From assembly GCA_910574195.1 (NCBI GenBank), contig CAJTBF010000008.1:62001-126000 (forward strand): DNA of 64,000 bases. Direction: 5' to 3'. Both the position numbers and the translations under genes were made by a program. Source of the DNA: Lachnospiraceae bacterium (GTDB lineage: Bacteria > Bacillota > Clostridia > Lachnospirales > Lachnospiraceae). This document shows, piece by piece, positions 36,990-46,359 of this stretch; the stretch's first letter is position 1; each line of letters opens with the position of its first letter. The notes under the pieces were generated by a model that had not been told where the DNA came from, made no database searches, and worked only from the letters and a program-made list of their open reading frames with translations.

Positions 36990-38660
36990 TTATAAATTGA
37001 AACAACCGCCGCCGATAAATTCCCTCAATAAAGATTTCATCGGAACCACCTCGCTTCCGATTCCCACAAAATAGTCAAAAAACTTCAGCAGCCGTTTCGC
37101 TTCCGTATATTCCTCACTTTTTTTATCCACCCCAAAAAGCAGCGGCTCCACATACGGCTTCAACACGGCTAGTTCATACAAAAGGGAAGAATTGAACATG
37201 GCGTCCGCCTCCTCCTGGAAGGGGAAAATATTATTTTCCTCTCCTCTGCGTACAGACTGCCACATGGCAATCGTCCCCTGGGCCGAAGTCCCCCGGGTTC
37301 TGGCATCCCGAACCAGACGGCGGATAAGACGTCCGTCCGTAGACGGAATCCGGTTATGCTCGTCAATGTTCAACTGTGTCAGCGCGCTGATATATATTTT
37401 GAATTTATTGGCATCATCCAGCATCTCTGTCAATCTGGGATTCAGACAATGAATCCCCTCAATGACCAAAATATCGTTACTGCCAAGCTTTGTAACCGTA
37501 TCGGAGCGATTCTGCTTCCCGGCCTTGAAATCAAAGACCGGCATATAGACTTCTTCCCCGTTCAGCAGTGCTTTCATGTCATGATTAAACAGTTCGATAT
37601 CAATGGCCTCCAGGCATTCGAAGTCGTATTTTCCGTTTTCATCCCGCGGCGTCCGCTCCCGGTCCACAAAATAATTATCCACAGCGATTGGACGGGGCGT
37701 CAGCCCATTTACTTTCAACTGAATGGAAAGGCGATGGGAAAATGTTGTCTTCCCGGAGGACGAAGGCCCGGCAATCAGAACAAATTTTACATCCGGGCGA
37801 TCCGCAATCTGTTTTGCAATCTCTCCGATCATTCGCTCCTGATGCGCTTCCTGTACCAAAACCACTTCCCGCATATCTCCCTTTGTCACCTGGTCATTGA
37901 GCGCTCCCACCGTATCAATCCCCTGCCGGTCTCCCCATGCCACCGATTCCTGCAGCACATGAAACAGTTTCCGATGCGGTGCAAAAGGCGGCACCACATT
38001 GGGCTGTCCCTGCACCGGCATTTGAATCACAAATCCTTCCCCATACAGATGCAGGGAAAAATACTGCAGATATCCTGCATCCGGAACCATATATCCATAA
38101 TAATAATCTTCATATTCATTCATCCGGTAAATATTCACCCGGGAAGCACGCCGATATTCAAACAGCCGCTCCTTGTCATACATTTTATACTTATGGAACA
38201 GCTCTACCGCCTCGTCAGTATGTATCGTGTACTTTTCAATCGGTACTCTTTCTTCTACCAGGCTGTGCATTCTTGCCTCCACTTTTTGTAAGAATGCTTC
38301 ATCCACCACCAGACTTCCTTCCACCGTACAATAATATCCTTTGCTTACGGAAAAATGGATCCGTACCCGCTCCACACAGGCTTCCGTGCCCACGTCATGC
38401 ACCGCTTTTACAAGCAGAAGACACATACTGCGCCGGTAGGTCTGGTTCCCGACCGGATCCGCAGTTGTAACAAATTCCAACTGGCAATCATCTTTCAGAG
38501 TTTTATTCAATTCCTGCAGGCGGCGCTGATTTACAGATACCAATACAATCGAATGCGGATAGTCTTCCTGGAAATCCTCCGCAATTCTTCTGTAAGTTGT
38601 GCCGGCCTCGTAACACTTTGTTTTCTCTTTGCTCTTTACGGTACATATTTTTTTCCCCAT
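36990..38660 (-). CDS. Uridine kinase-like protein with threonyl-tRNA-synthetase-like N-domain
   Basis: Two-part protein (~556 aa). The first part resembles the TGS/second additional domain of threonyl-tRNA synthetase. The second part (from about residue 280) is a uridine-kinase-type P-loop kinase with Walker A IAGPSSSGKTTFSHRL and downstream AVDNYFVDRERTP. This fused family is common in Clostridia and Bacteroidetes and is usually annotated as nucleoside kinase; its substrate is not established. The start is the ATG at 38658-38660 directly after AGGAGG; longer in-frame starts lack one. It is a single gene with a terminator downstream. Confidence 0.85.
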   Translation of the reverse strand: MGKKICTVKSKEKTKCYEAGTTYRRIAEDFQEDYPHSIVLVSVNQRRLQELNKTLKDDCQLEFVTTADPVGNQTYRRSMCLLLVKAVHDVGTEACVERVRIHFSVSKGYYCTVEGSLVVDEAFLQKVEARMHSLVEERVPIEKYTIHTDEAVELFHKYKMYDKERLFEYRRASRVNIYRMNEYEDYYYGYMVPDAGYLQYFSLHLYGEGFVIQMPVQGQPNVVPPFAPHRKLFHVLQESVAWGDRQGIDTVGALNDQVTKGDMREVVLVQEAHQERMIGEIAKQIADRPDVKFVLIAGPSSSGKTTFSHRLSIQLKVNGLTPRPIAVDNYFVDRERTPRDENGKYDFECLEAIDIELFNHDMKALLNGEEVYMPVFDFKAGKQNRSDTVTKLGSNDILVIEGIHCLNPRLTEMLDDANKFKIYISALTQLNIDEHNRIPSTDGRLIRRLVRDARTRGTSAQGTIAMWQSVRRGEENNIFPFQEEADAMFNSSLLYELAVLKPYVEPLLFGVDKKSEEYTEAKRLLKFFDYFVGIGSEVVPMKSLLREFIGGGCFNL

Positions 38661-38788
38661 GATTCCTCCTGTCCGGTTATCATACCTGTCCTGTCTTTCT
38701 GTCTGGTTCGTTCCTGATTCAAACATCTCTGTTCTGCTTTTCATCCTATGATCTCTTCTTTTATTACTCTTTCGCGTTCCCACCATCC

Positions 38789-39571
38789 TCAGAGATAGCA
38801 AAACGGCTGCTCGAACGAAACCGTCAGGACCTCGATTCCTTCTGTCCGTTCTTCCAAAAAACGCTTCATATCTTCTTTAAATATATATTCCGTTCCGTAA
38901 TGCCCCGCATCAATCACAGCCAGTCCCTGTTCCCATGCGTCGATTCCGTCATGATGTCCTATATCTCCGGTCACGAGCACATCCGCTCCTTTTGAGATTG
39001 CCGGATATATGGCACTCTTTCCGGCCCCCGGAGATATGGCCAGACATTGTACACTCTGTTTTGGATCTCCAAACACTTTCACGGTATCCAGCCTGAGACA
39101 TTCCTTCACATATGCACAGCATTCCTGCAGCGTCAGCGGCTTTTTTAACATTCCGATCCGTCCGATTCCTTCCTCCTTCTGATTCCTCTCCATGGTCACA
39201 TCCAGCACCTGCGCATCCTGCAAATGCAAAATCCGGCCGGCCAGTTCCGCCATACCAAGTACATCATAATTGGTATGCATGGCATAATAGGAAATGTCGT
39301 TCTGAATCAACTTCCACACCCGCCGGCCTACAAAATCTTCCTCCGTGACACATTCCAGCGGTTGAAAAAGCAGCGGATGATGTGTAATCAATAAATCCGC
39401 ATGCGATTCTACGGCATATTGTACCACTTCTTCTGTGGCATCCAGCGCCAGGCAAATCCGTCTCACTTCCTTTTTCTTTCTCCCTACCTGCAATCCCACA
39501 TGGTCAAATCCCAGGGCTGCTTCTTTTGGATAGACCGCCTCTATCCTCTCTATAATATCCTTACATTGCAT
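38789..39571 (-). CDS. Nif3-like dinuclear metal-centre protein
   Basis: Conserved Nif3/YqfO family protein (260 aa), also called GTP cyclohydrolase I type 2 homologue; the true activity is uncertain. Metal ligands are suggested by THHPLLF, MHTNYD and the C-terminal DAGHYGTE. GFDHVGLQVG near the N-terminus is characteristic. It overlaps the end of trmK by 11 bases and has a weak ribosome site, so coupled translation is likely. It is last in the dgt-dnaG-rpoD-trmK-nif3 chain. Confidence 0.92.
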   Translation of the reverse strand: MQCKDIIERIEAVYPKEAALGFDHVGLQVGRKKKEVRRICLALDATEEVVQYAVESHADLLITHHPLLFQPLECVTEEDFVGRRVWKLIQNDISYYAMHTNYDVLGMAELAGRILHLQDAQVLDVTMERNQKEEGIGRIGMLKKPLTLQECCAYVKECLRLDTVKVFGDPKQSVQCLAISPGAGKSAIYPAISKGADVLVTGDIGHHDGIDAWEQGLAVIDAGHYGTEYIFKEDMKRFLEERTEGIEVLTVSFEQPFCYL

Positions 39572-40379
39572 AATATTCCAACCCTTTCCGTATCCATTCC
39601 AATTCCTGCTCCAATTCCGCCCTTCGTTTTAAAATCCGCTCGCCTGCATTTCCTGCAATTTCGGACAGAATCTGCTTTTTTGTCTTATATTCTTTTTCCA
39701 GATATTCTTTCAGTACAAGGTGGCGCCCCTCCAAAAGCAGCTTTCCATAACGTCGTTCTGCCATCCCCCAGCCGGCAATCCTTTCAGAATCCGTCTTCTT
39801 CCCTCCTTCGGCGTTCTTTTCCGTTCCTTCTTCCCGTCTCTTTTGAACCACTTCTCTAAAATCTGACGGATTCCTCCTGGCCGATTCCTCTCCCGCAGTC
39901 CGCACCGGAGGAGCCACTTTCATCATAGGATAATACTTTCCATCCTCTTTTACCATGTTTTCCGCAAGGAACAAAAAACCTTCCTCCAAGAGGAAGGTTC
40001 TGACTTTTGCAATCTCTGACTGCGGCTGCAGAACACATTCCGTCAGACTTGAAGTCACCTCCGGATATGCCTTCAAAATCCGTATCATCAATCCGCCGCC
40101 CATACCGGTGAGAACCGCTGTATCCACTTCAAACGCAGACAGCTTCTGCATCCCATCCGATAACCGCAATTCTATTTTCTCCGCCATACCACAGGCATGT
40201 ACATGTGCTTTCGCCCGTTTTAAAGGTCCCTCGTTGACATCCAGTGCAATCGCAGAAACCGCCCGCTGCCTCTCCACCAGATAAATCGGAAGATATGCGT
40301 GATCCGTGCCGATGTCTGCAATCCGGCTTCCGGTACTGACAAGTTCCGCCGCCGCCCGCAGCCTGTTTGACAATTCCAT
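39561..40379 (-). CDS. trmK: tRNA (adenine-22-N1)-methyltransferase
   Basis: SAM-dependent methyltransferase that makes m1A22 in tRNA. The SAM site is IADIGTDHAYLPIYL, and the motif IV-like region is LTGMGGGLMIRIL. The C-terminal third is a charged coiled coil, as in TrmK. The start is the ATG at 40377-40379 with AGGAGA upstream, 10 bases after the rpoD stop; longer in-frame starts lie inside rpoD. The rpoD-trmK-nif3 order is conserved in Firmicutes. Confidence 0.92.
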   Translation of the reverse strand: MELSNRLRAAAELVSTGSRIADIGTDHAYLPIYLVERQRAVSAIALDVNEGPLKRAKAHVHACGMAEKIELRLSDGMQKLSAFEVDTAVLTGMGGGLMIRILKAYPEVTSSLTECVLQPQSEIAKVRTFLLEEGFLFLAENMVKEDGKYYPMMKVAPPVRTAGEESARRNPSDFREVVQKRREEGTEKNAEGGKKTDSERIAGWGMAERRYGKLLLEGRHLVLKEYLEKEYKTKKQILSEIAGNAGERILKRRAELEQELEWIRKGLEYYAM

Positions 40380-40389
40380 ATCCGCTCTC

Positions 40390-41505
40390 CTAATCCAGGT
40401 AATCCCGAAGCTTCCGGCTCCGGCTGGGATGACGGAGCTTCCGCAATGCCTTGGCCTCAATCTGACGGATTCGCTCTCTGGTGACATCAAACTCTTTTCC
40501 CACTTCTTCCAGTGTCCGCGCCCTTCCGTCATTCATACCAAACCGCAGACGCAGCACTTTCTGTTCCCGGTCTGTCAACGTATCCAACACCTCGTCCAAT
40601 TGCTCTTTGAGCAATGTCTGCGCGGCGGCCTCCGCTGGAATCGGCACATTGTCATCCTGAATGAAATCACCAAGATGGCTGTCTTCTTCCTCCCCGATCG
40701 GCGTCTCCAAAGACACCGGTTCCTGGGAGATCTTTAAAATCTCACGCACCCGGTCCACCGGCATATCCAATTCTTTTGCAATCTCCTCCGGCGTGGGTTC
40801 CCGCCCCAACTCCTGCAGCAATTGTCTGGACACACGGATCAATTTATTAATCGTCTCCACCATATGCACCGGAATTCGAATGGTTCTCGCCTGGTCTGCA
40901 ATGGCTCTTGTAATTGCCTGGCGAATCCACCACGTAGCATACGTACTGAATTTATATCCCTTGTGATAGTCAAACTTCTCTACCGCTTTGATCAGGCCCA
41001 GGTTTCCTTCCTGGATCAGATCCAAAAACAACATACCGCGCCCCACATATCGCTTGGCAATGCTCACCACAAGACGCAGGTTAGCTTCTGCCAGTTCTTT
41101 CTTTGCATCCTCATCCCCATCCTCCATCTTCTGGGCAAGTTCAATCTCCCGTTCCGCACTCAGAAGCGGCACTTTTCCGATCTCTTTCAGATACATACGC
41201 ACAGGATCCTCAATGCTTACACCATCCGGAACTGACAGATCAATATTCTCTACATCTACGTCCTCTTCTTCTGCCAGAATCACATCCATGTCGATGTCTG
41301 CATCATCGTCACTACCATTAATACGGAGCACGTCCACATTATTTGCTTCCAGATATTCATATACCTTGTCCATCTGTTCCGCATTCAGTTCCATGTCATG
41401 GAAAAAATCGTTGATCTCCGGGATTTCCAGAATACTTTTCTTCTTTTTTCCCAGAGCAACCAACTCTTTCAAACGCTCCATAAATTTCTGTGTGTTCTCT
41501 TCCAT
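40390..41505 (-). CDS. rpoD: RNA polymerase housekeeping sigma factor
   Basis: Primary sigma-70 factor (sigma-A), 371 aa. Region 1.1 lies at the N-terminus. Region 1.2/2 includes [11 protein letters not shown] and the -10-recognition segment [19 protein letters not shown]. Region 4.2 ends with [20 protein letters not shown]. It follows dnaG by 57 bases in the macromolecular synthesis operon and is itself followed closely by trmK. Confidence 0.98.
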   Translation of the reverse strand: MEENTQKFMERLKELVALGKKKKSILEIPEINDFFHDMELNAEQMDKVYEYLEANNVDVLRINGSDDDADIDMDVILAEEEDVDVENIDLSVPDGVSIEDPVRMYLKEIGKVPLLSAEREIELAQKMEDGDEDAKKELAEANLRLVVSIAKRYVGRGMLFLDLIQEGNLGLIKAVEKFDYHKGYKFSTYATWWIRQAITRAIADQARTIRIPVHMVETINKLIRVSRQLLQELGREPTPEEIAKELDMPVDRVREILKISQEPVSLETPIGEEEDSHLGDFIQDDNVPIPAEAAAQTLLKEQLDEVLDTLTDREQKVLRLRFGMNDGRARTLEEVGKEFDVTRERIRQIEAKALRKLRHPSRSRKLRDYLD

Positions 41506-41562
41506 GTGTCCTTCCTTCCTCTGCCTGCCAGAACGGCAGACGATCTTGTTTTAATTTTATCC

Positions 41563-43338
41563 TCATTCCAAAGAAATATGCAGTTTTTCCAAATTCCCAA
41601 GGTTTCTTTTCTCTTCCATCAGGCGCTGTAATCCCTTTATATCCGCCGGATCCAGATTCCGGATCCGTACGTCGATACTGTTGGATTTTACCCGCAGGAT
41701 GGAATCCTTCAGTGCCCGTTCTTTTTCCTCCGCCGTGGAAATCTTCTGAATCTTTGTATGGAATAAAGACGCGGCTTCCCGATGTTCCTCTTCTTCTGTA
41801 AAATGGTTGATGATCTTTGCCGGATTCACCTCCCCCGTCTGATACTGCTCATACAAAAGCCCTGCGACAGTCCGGTATAACGGTTCCGTAAAATCTTCCG
41901 GTAAAATATACGGACAAACACTTTGAAATACCCGCTCCTCCTCAATCATCCAGGTCAACAGGACCTTTTGAGACGTTTGATTGGCATTCTCTTTTTTTAC
42001 AGGCTTTGACGCCGCCGTTTTGGGGCGTTCCACCGGCTTTGCCATACCCGTGCGAACCGCCATCTTTGTCACCAGCTTCTGCAGACTCTCCTCCTTGATC
42101 TGATAAGTTCTCGCCACAGCTTCCAGATAATTGCTGCGCTCCAGTTCATCCTCAAATTCCGTCAGCCTTCTTGCCACTTCCTGAAAAAAGGCGGTCTTCT
42201 CTTCCGGAAATTCCAGGTGGAAATCTCGTTCCAACACCTCCAAACCAAACAGAAAACCATTGCGCGCTTTTTCAATCCGCTCCTCAAACTCTTTGGCTCC
42301 CAGATTCTTTATGAATTCGTCCGGATCCTTATACGGTTCCATTCGAATCACTCTGGCGGAAATTCCTGCTTCCCGCAGAATCGGGATTGCCCGGAGCGCT
42401 GCTTTCGTTCCCGCCTCATCACTGTCATAAGTCAGATACACTTCCTGCACATACCGCCGGATCAAAGAAGCGTGTCCTGTTGTCAGAGAAGTTCCCAGAG
42501 ACGCCACCGCATTAGTGAACCCCGCCTGATGCAGAGCAATCACATCCATATATCCTTCACACAAAAGAAAATACGTTTTTTTGGTAGAGCGGGCACGATG
42601 CAGTCCGTACAGATTCCGGCTTTTATCAAAAATCAATGTCTCCGGTGAGTTCAAATACTTGGGCTTTCCATCTCCCATCACCCGGCCGCCGAACCCAATC
42701 ACCCGGCTGTTCACATCCATAATCGGAAACATCACCCGGTTCCAGAATTTGTCATATACTCCATGTCTCTCATCCGTACTAATCAGCCCCGCCTGCCGAA
42801 TCTGCTCTTCTTTGTATCCTTTGGAACGCAGGAACTTATACAGGTCGTCGCTGTACTTATTCGAATATCCCAGACCAAATGCTTTGATCGTCTCTTCCGA
42901 GAGTCCCCGTTCCCGCAAATATGTATAACCAATCCTGCCCTGCTCTGCTTTCAATTGTACATAAAAATACCGTGCCGCCATCTTATTGATCTCCAAAAGC
43001 AGGGATTTTAAATCTGCCCGTTCTTTCGCTTCCCTGGAATATTCCATCTTGGGCAGTTCTACACCGGCACGCTGCGCAAGGAACTGTACTGCTTCCACAA
43101 ACGTATAATTCTCATATTCCATCAAAAAAGTAAATACATTCCCTCCCGCGCCGCATCCGAAACAATAGTACATCTGTTTCTGTCTGCTGACCGAAAAGGA
43201 AGGGGATTTTTCATTATGAAAAGGACAGAGTCCAAAATAGGAACTGCCCTTCTTCTGCAGTCTTACATATCCGGAAATCACATCAACGATATCATTTTTC
43301 ATCCTGATCTCTTCAATCAAATCTTCCGAATAATACAT
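41563..43338 (-). CDS. dnaG: DNA primase
   Basis: Makes RNA primers at the replication fork. The N-terminal zinc finger is CPFH...CFGC, and the TOPRIM catalytic domain contains the EGYMDVIALHQAG acidic motif and TYDSDEAGTKA. The C-terminal helicase-binding domain (about 440-591) is variable. The start is the ATG at 43336-43338, five bases after GGAGG. It lies between dgt and rpoD. Confidence 0.97.
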   Translation of the reverse strand: MYYSEDLIEEIRMKNDIVDVISGYVRLQKKGSSYFGLCPFHNEKSPSFSVSRQKQMYYCFGCGAGGNVFTFLMEYENYTFVEAVQFLAQRAGVELPKMEYSREAKERADLKSLLLEINKMAARYFYVQLKAEQGRIGYTYLRERGLSEETIKAFGLGYSNKYSDDLYKFLRSKGYKEEQIRQAGLISTDERHGVYDKFWNRVMFPIMDVNSRVIGFGGRVMGDGKPKYLNSPETLIFDKSRNLYGLHRARSTKKTYFLLCEGYMDVIALHQAGFTNAVASLGTSLTTGHASLIRRYVQEVYLTYDSDEAGTKAALRAIPILREAGISARVIRMEPYKDPDEFIKNLGAKEFEERIEKARNGFLFGLEVLERDFHLEFPEEKTAFFQEVARRLTEFEDELERSNYLEAVARTYQIKEESLQKLVTKMAVRTGMAKPVERPKTAASKPVKKENANQTSQKVLLTWMIEEERVFQSVCPYILPEDFTEPLYRTVAGLLYEQYQTGEVNPAKIINHFTEEEEHREAASLFHTKIQKISTAEEKERALKDSILRVKSNSIDVRIRNLDPADIKGLQRLMEEKRNLGNLEKLHISLE

Positions 43339-43417
43339 CTTTCCCTCCAAAAACATTCCCCTATACTTCTATATTCGACAAAACCTCCCTATTTCCTTTT
43401 AAAAAAGCAAATTATTT

Positions 43418-44425
43418 CTAATTCTTCCACGCTTCCGGCATAAAATATTCCTCGTATTTTTTCACCGCATAATTGTCCGTCATCCCGGCAATATAATCAC
43501 AAACCACCTGCTCTTTCTCCTCCCCCTGCCGTTCGAGGGCTTCCAGAAACTGATTCGGCAGCAGTTCCAGATGTTCAATATAATATTCGTAGAGCTGCCG
43601 GATCAGATGCACCGCTTTATCTTCCTCCCCTTTCGCTTTCGGGTTCATGTACACATTGGAAAACATAAATTTCCGCAGATCTCCCATGGCCTGTCCCACT
43701 TCTGCAGACATCGCGATTTCCGGCCGATCCATACTGTGCACAATCACGTCATGCACCATCGTATCCAGTCTGCGCTTTCCGGAATCCCCCAATGTACGGC
43801 GGATTTCTTTTGGAATCATCTCTTCCGTCAGAACACCGCCCCGCATGGCGTCGTCAATATCATGATTTATATAGGCAATCTTATCCGACAGCCGAAGTAC
43901 CTGCCCCTCTAAAGTATGTGGGGTTCCCGATGTTTTATGATTGCGAATTCCGTCCCGTACCTCCCAGGTTAGATTCAATCCCCGGCCCTGTCTCTCCAGC
44001 CGTTCCACGACACGTACGCTCTGCTCATTGTGTGCAAAATGGAATACGGAATTCAGCGCCCGCTCTCCGGCATGACCAAAAGGAGTATGTCCCAGATCAT
44101 GCCCCAGCGCAATCGCTTCCACCAAATCCTCATTCAAACGAAGTGCCTTTGCGATGGTACGGGCATTCTGCGACACTTCCAGCGTGTGGGTAAGTCTGGT
44201 GCGGTAATGATCCCCCTTTGGCTGCAGAAAGACCTGTGTCTTCTGCTTCAGACGGCGAAACGCCTTACAATGCAGAATCCGATCCCGGTCTCTCTGAAAC
44301 ACCGGCCGTATGTCACATTCCGCCTCTTCTCTTTCCCGTCCTTTTGAGCAGATACTCAATGCGGCATAAGGACTCAAATATTCTTTTTCCCTTTCTTCCA
44401 TCCGTTCTCTGATCGTCCCAGGCAT
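43418..44425 (-). CDS. dgt: dGTP triphosphohydrolase-like HD protein
   Basis: HD-domain nucleotide triphosphohydrolase that releases tripolyphosphate from dGTP (or other dNTPs). The metal-binding HD motif is seen in THTLEVSQNARTIA and GHDLGHTPFGHAGE. Length of 335 aa matches the shorter dgt-like type that precedes dnaG in many Clostridia. GAGG precedes the ATG at 44423-44425. The tandem repeat array begins immediately upstream. Confidence 0.93.
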   Translation of the reverse strand: MPGTIRERMEEREKEYLSPYAALSICSKGREREEAECDIRPVFQRDRDRILHCKAFRRLKQKTQVFLQPKGDHYRTRLTHTLEVSQNARTIAKALRLNEDLVEAIALGHDLGHTPFGHAGERALNSVFHFAHNEQSVRVVERLERQGRGLNLTWEVRDGIRNHKTSGTPHTLEGQVLRLSDKIAYINHDIDDAMRGGVLTEEMIPKEIRRTLGDSGKRRLDTMVHDVIVHSMDRPEIAMSAEVGQAMGDLRKFMFSNVYMNPKAKGEEDKAVHLIRQLYEYYIEHLELLPNQFLEALERQGEEKEQVVCDYIAGMTDNYAVKKYEEYFMPEAWKN

Positions 44426-44447
44426 CTTTTTTCCCTCTTTCTCTTTT

Positions 44448-44634
44448 GCATACTACGGCATACCGAACTTCCGGTGTCAGTGATCTTTTGGTATGCCGCA
44501 ACATACACGCTTCCCCGCGTCAGTAATCTTTTCGCATGCTATGACATACACGTTTCTCCGCGCCAGTAATCTTTTCGCATGCTATGACATACATACTTCC
44601 CGGGCTGGCTGGCTGTCTTTATATATTATGGCAT
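44448..44634 (+). repeat. Tandem array, exact 43-base period, of the GCATACTATGGCA family
   Basis: Unit starts at 44448, 44491, 44534 and 44577, with a partial fifth at about 44620. Units 3 and 4 begin with identical GCATGCTATGACATACA. Units 2 and 3 share CAGTAATCTTTTC at their ends. Single copies of the same core lie at 16839, 26944 and 30913. It fills most of the space between dgt and the polyphosphate kinase. It is not a CRISPR array: the whole unit, not alternate segments, is conserved. Confidence 0.75.
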
Positions 44635-44640
44635 TTAGAA

Positions 44641-44677
44641 CGTGCCCGGATGCCGCCAACCGCAGAATCCGGACACG
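44641..44677. repeat. Hairpin downstream of the polyphosphate kinase gene
   Basis: CGTGCCCGGAT and ATCCGGACACG arms (10 of 11 pairing) around a 15-base loop. There is no U-run, so termination is uncertain. It directly abuts the tandem array. Confidence 0.45.
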
Positions 44678-44722
44678 CCCTATTATATTATATTCCAAAA
44701 CTTTCGGGAATTTCCTGTTTTT

Positions 44723-46243
44723 TTATTTTTCCTGCAGGCGCTTTTCAATTGCTTTCACAACCGTCTCAAGAACTTTTACTCGCGCGTAATATTTGCAGTT
44801 TCCCTCCACAACAACCCAAGGGGCATATTCCGTGGAGGTCCGCAGAAGCATTTCATTCACCGCTTCTTCATACTGTTCCCATTTTTCCCTGTTTCTCCAA
44901 TCCTCATCCGTGATCTTCCACTGCTTTTCCGGGTTTTGCTGGCGTGCGGTAAAACGCCGTTTCTGCTCATCCTTATCAATCTGCATCCAGAACTTTATTA
45001 CAATGGCGCCTGCGTCTGCCAGATCTCTTTCCATATCATTGATCTCTTTGTATGCTCTCTGCCACTCCTGCCTGGAACAGAATCCTTCAATCCGCTCCAC
45101 CATAACACGTCCATACCAGGTCCTGTCAAAAACGGCCACATGCCCGTCCTTCGGCATTGCCCTCCAGAAACGCCACAGATAATGATGCGCTTTTTCAATG
45201 TCGTTGGGAGATGCGGTTGGATTCACTACAAAGCCACGGGAATCCATCTTTTCTGTCATACGCTTGATAGCGCCTCCCTTTCCTCCTGCATCCCATCCTT
45301 CAAAGCCAAGCACCACCGGAATCCTTCTTCGGTATAATTCTCCATGCAAAATTTCCATCTTCTTCTGCAGCTTTTTCAGCTTCTGCTTATACTCTTCCCG
45401 GGTATAAGTCCGTGACAGATCTGCCTTCGCCAGAATAGACTCCTGAAGGACATTTGCATTCTTCGCTGCTTCCTGTACCACAGCAGAAATACCGGAATCT
45501 GCCTGTACTGCCTTCACTGCTTCCTTCTGCTGTACCTTTTCAATCTGCTCTGCGAGCGCTTTGATCACCGCCGAATAAATCTTCACTGTGGCGAAACGCT
45601 TATCCATTGCCTCCACAATCGTCCATGGGGCATAATCTGTATCCGTCTTATGCAGCATTTCTTCCATAAGAGCCTGATACTCCTGAAAATGTGCGTTCTG
45701 CTCCAGATCTCCTTTACTCACACGCCATGCTGTCTCCTTGTTTTTCTGCAGTTTTTTAAAACGCTTTTTCTGCTCTTTGGCGTCAATATCCAACAGCAGC
45801 TTGATGATGACACTACCGTCGTCTGTCAATTGTCTCTCAAAAGAACAAATGGAATGATATGCGTCAGGAAGTTCAGCCTTTTTCGTCCGCTTTTCAAAGC
45901 AGTCCGTCAATACTTTTCGATACCAGCTTCCGTCATAAATGGCAATCCGGCCTTTTTCCGGCGTCTTTGTCCAAAACCGCCACATAAACGGATGCATCTG
46001 CTCCTCTTCCGTCTCTCCTTCCACGGCAAACACCTGAAATCCACGGGGATCTAAACTCTGGATCAGTTTTCCGATCTGCAGTCCTTTCCCCGCTGCCCCA
46101 AACCCTTCGAAAACAATCATAACCGGGATATGCAGGCTCTTACAATGTCTTTGCAATTCTCCCAGCCTGCTCTCCAAAAGAGGCATCTTTTCTTTGTACT
46201 CTTCCTTCGACATCCTTTTCGTCAAATCCACTTTTTCCAACAT
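44723..46243 (-). CDS. Polyphosphate:AMP phosphotransferase (tandem PPK2 domains)
   Basis: Two PPK2-type P-loop kinase domains in tandem, the arrangement of class II PPK2 enzymes that use polyphosphate to phosphorylate AMP. Domain 1 has FEGFGAAGKGLQIGKL and IAIYDGSWY. Domain 2 has GFEGWDAGGKGGAIKR and VFDRTWYGRVMVERI. Domain 2 keeps the canonical GWDAGGKG and DRTWYGR, whereas domain 1 deviates (GFGAAGKG, DGSWYRK); in this class the C-terminal domain is generally the active one. The start is the ATG at 46241-46243 after GGAGG. The nucleotidyltransferase gene ends about 116 bases upstream on the same strand. Confidence 0.9.
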   Translation of the reverse strand: MLEKVDLTKRMSKEEYKEKMPLLESRLGELQRHCKSLHIPVMIVFEGFGAAGKGLQIGKLIQSLDPRGFQVFAVEGETEEEQMHPFMWRFWTKTPEKGRIAIYDGSWYRKVLTDCFEKRTKKAELPDAYHSICSFERQLTDDGSVIIKLLLDIDAKEQKKRFKKLQKNKETAWRVSKGDLEQNAHFQEYQALMEEMLHKTDTDYAPWTIVEAMDKRFATVKIYSAVIKALAEQIEKVQQKEAVKAVQADSGISAVVQEAAKNANVLQESILAKADLSRTYTREEYKQKLKKLQKKMEILHGELYRRRIPVVLGFEGWDAGGKGGAIKRMTEKMDSRGFVVNPTASPNDIEKAHHYLWRFWRAMPKDGHVAVFDRTWYGRVMVERIEGFCSRQEWQRAYKEINDMERDLADAGAIVIKFWMQIDKDEQKRRFTARQQNPEKQWKITDEDWRNREKWEQYEEAVNEMLLRTSTEYAPWVVVEGNCKYYARVKVLETVVKAIEKRLQEK

Positions 46244-46359
46244 GATTTCCACCCTCCTGTTTTTATTATTTCTGTTGGTTTTCGTTCTTTTCTTTGACAA
46301 ATATTTTACGACCTTCTGCCCGGTACGCAATATTCCCGGTTCCGTACTCCTCGTGAACA

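Noticed and set aside
44448-44634. Regularly spaced repeats suggesting a CRISPR array
   Set aside because: The whole 43-base unit is similar from copy to copy, with no alternation of fixed repeats and unique spacers, and no cas genes are nearby.
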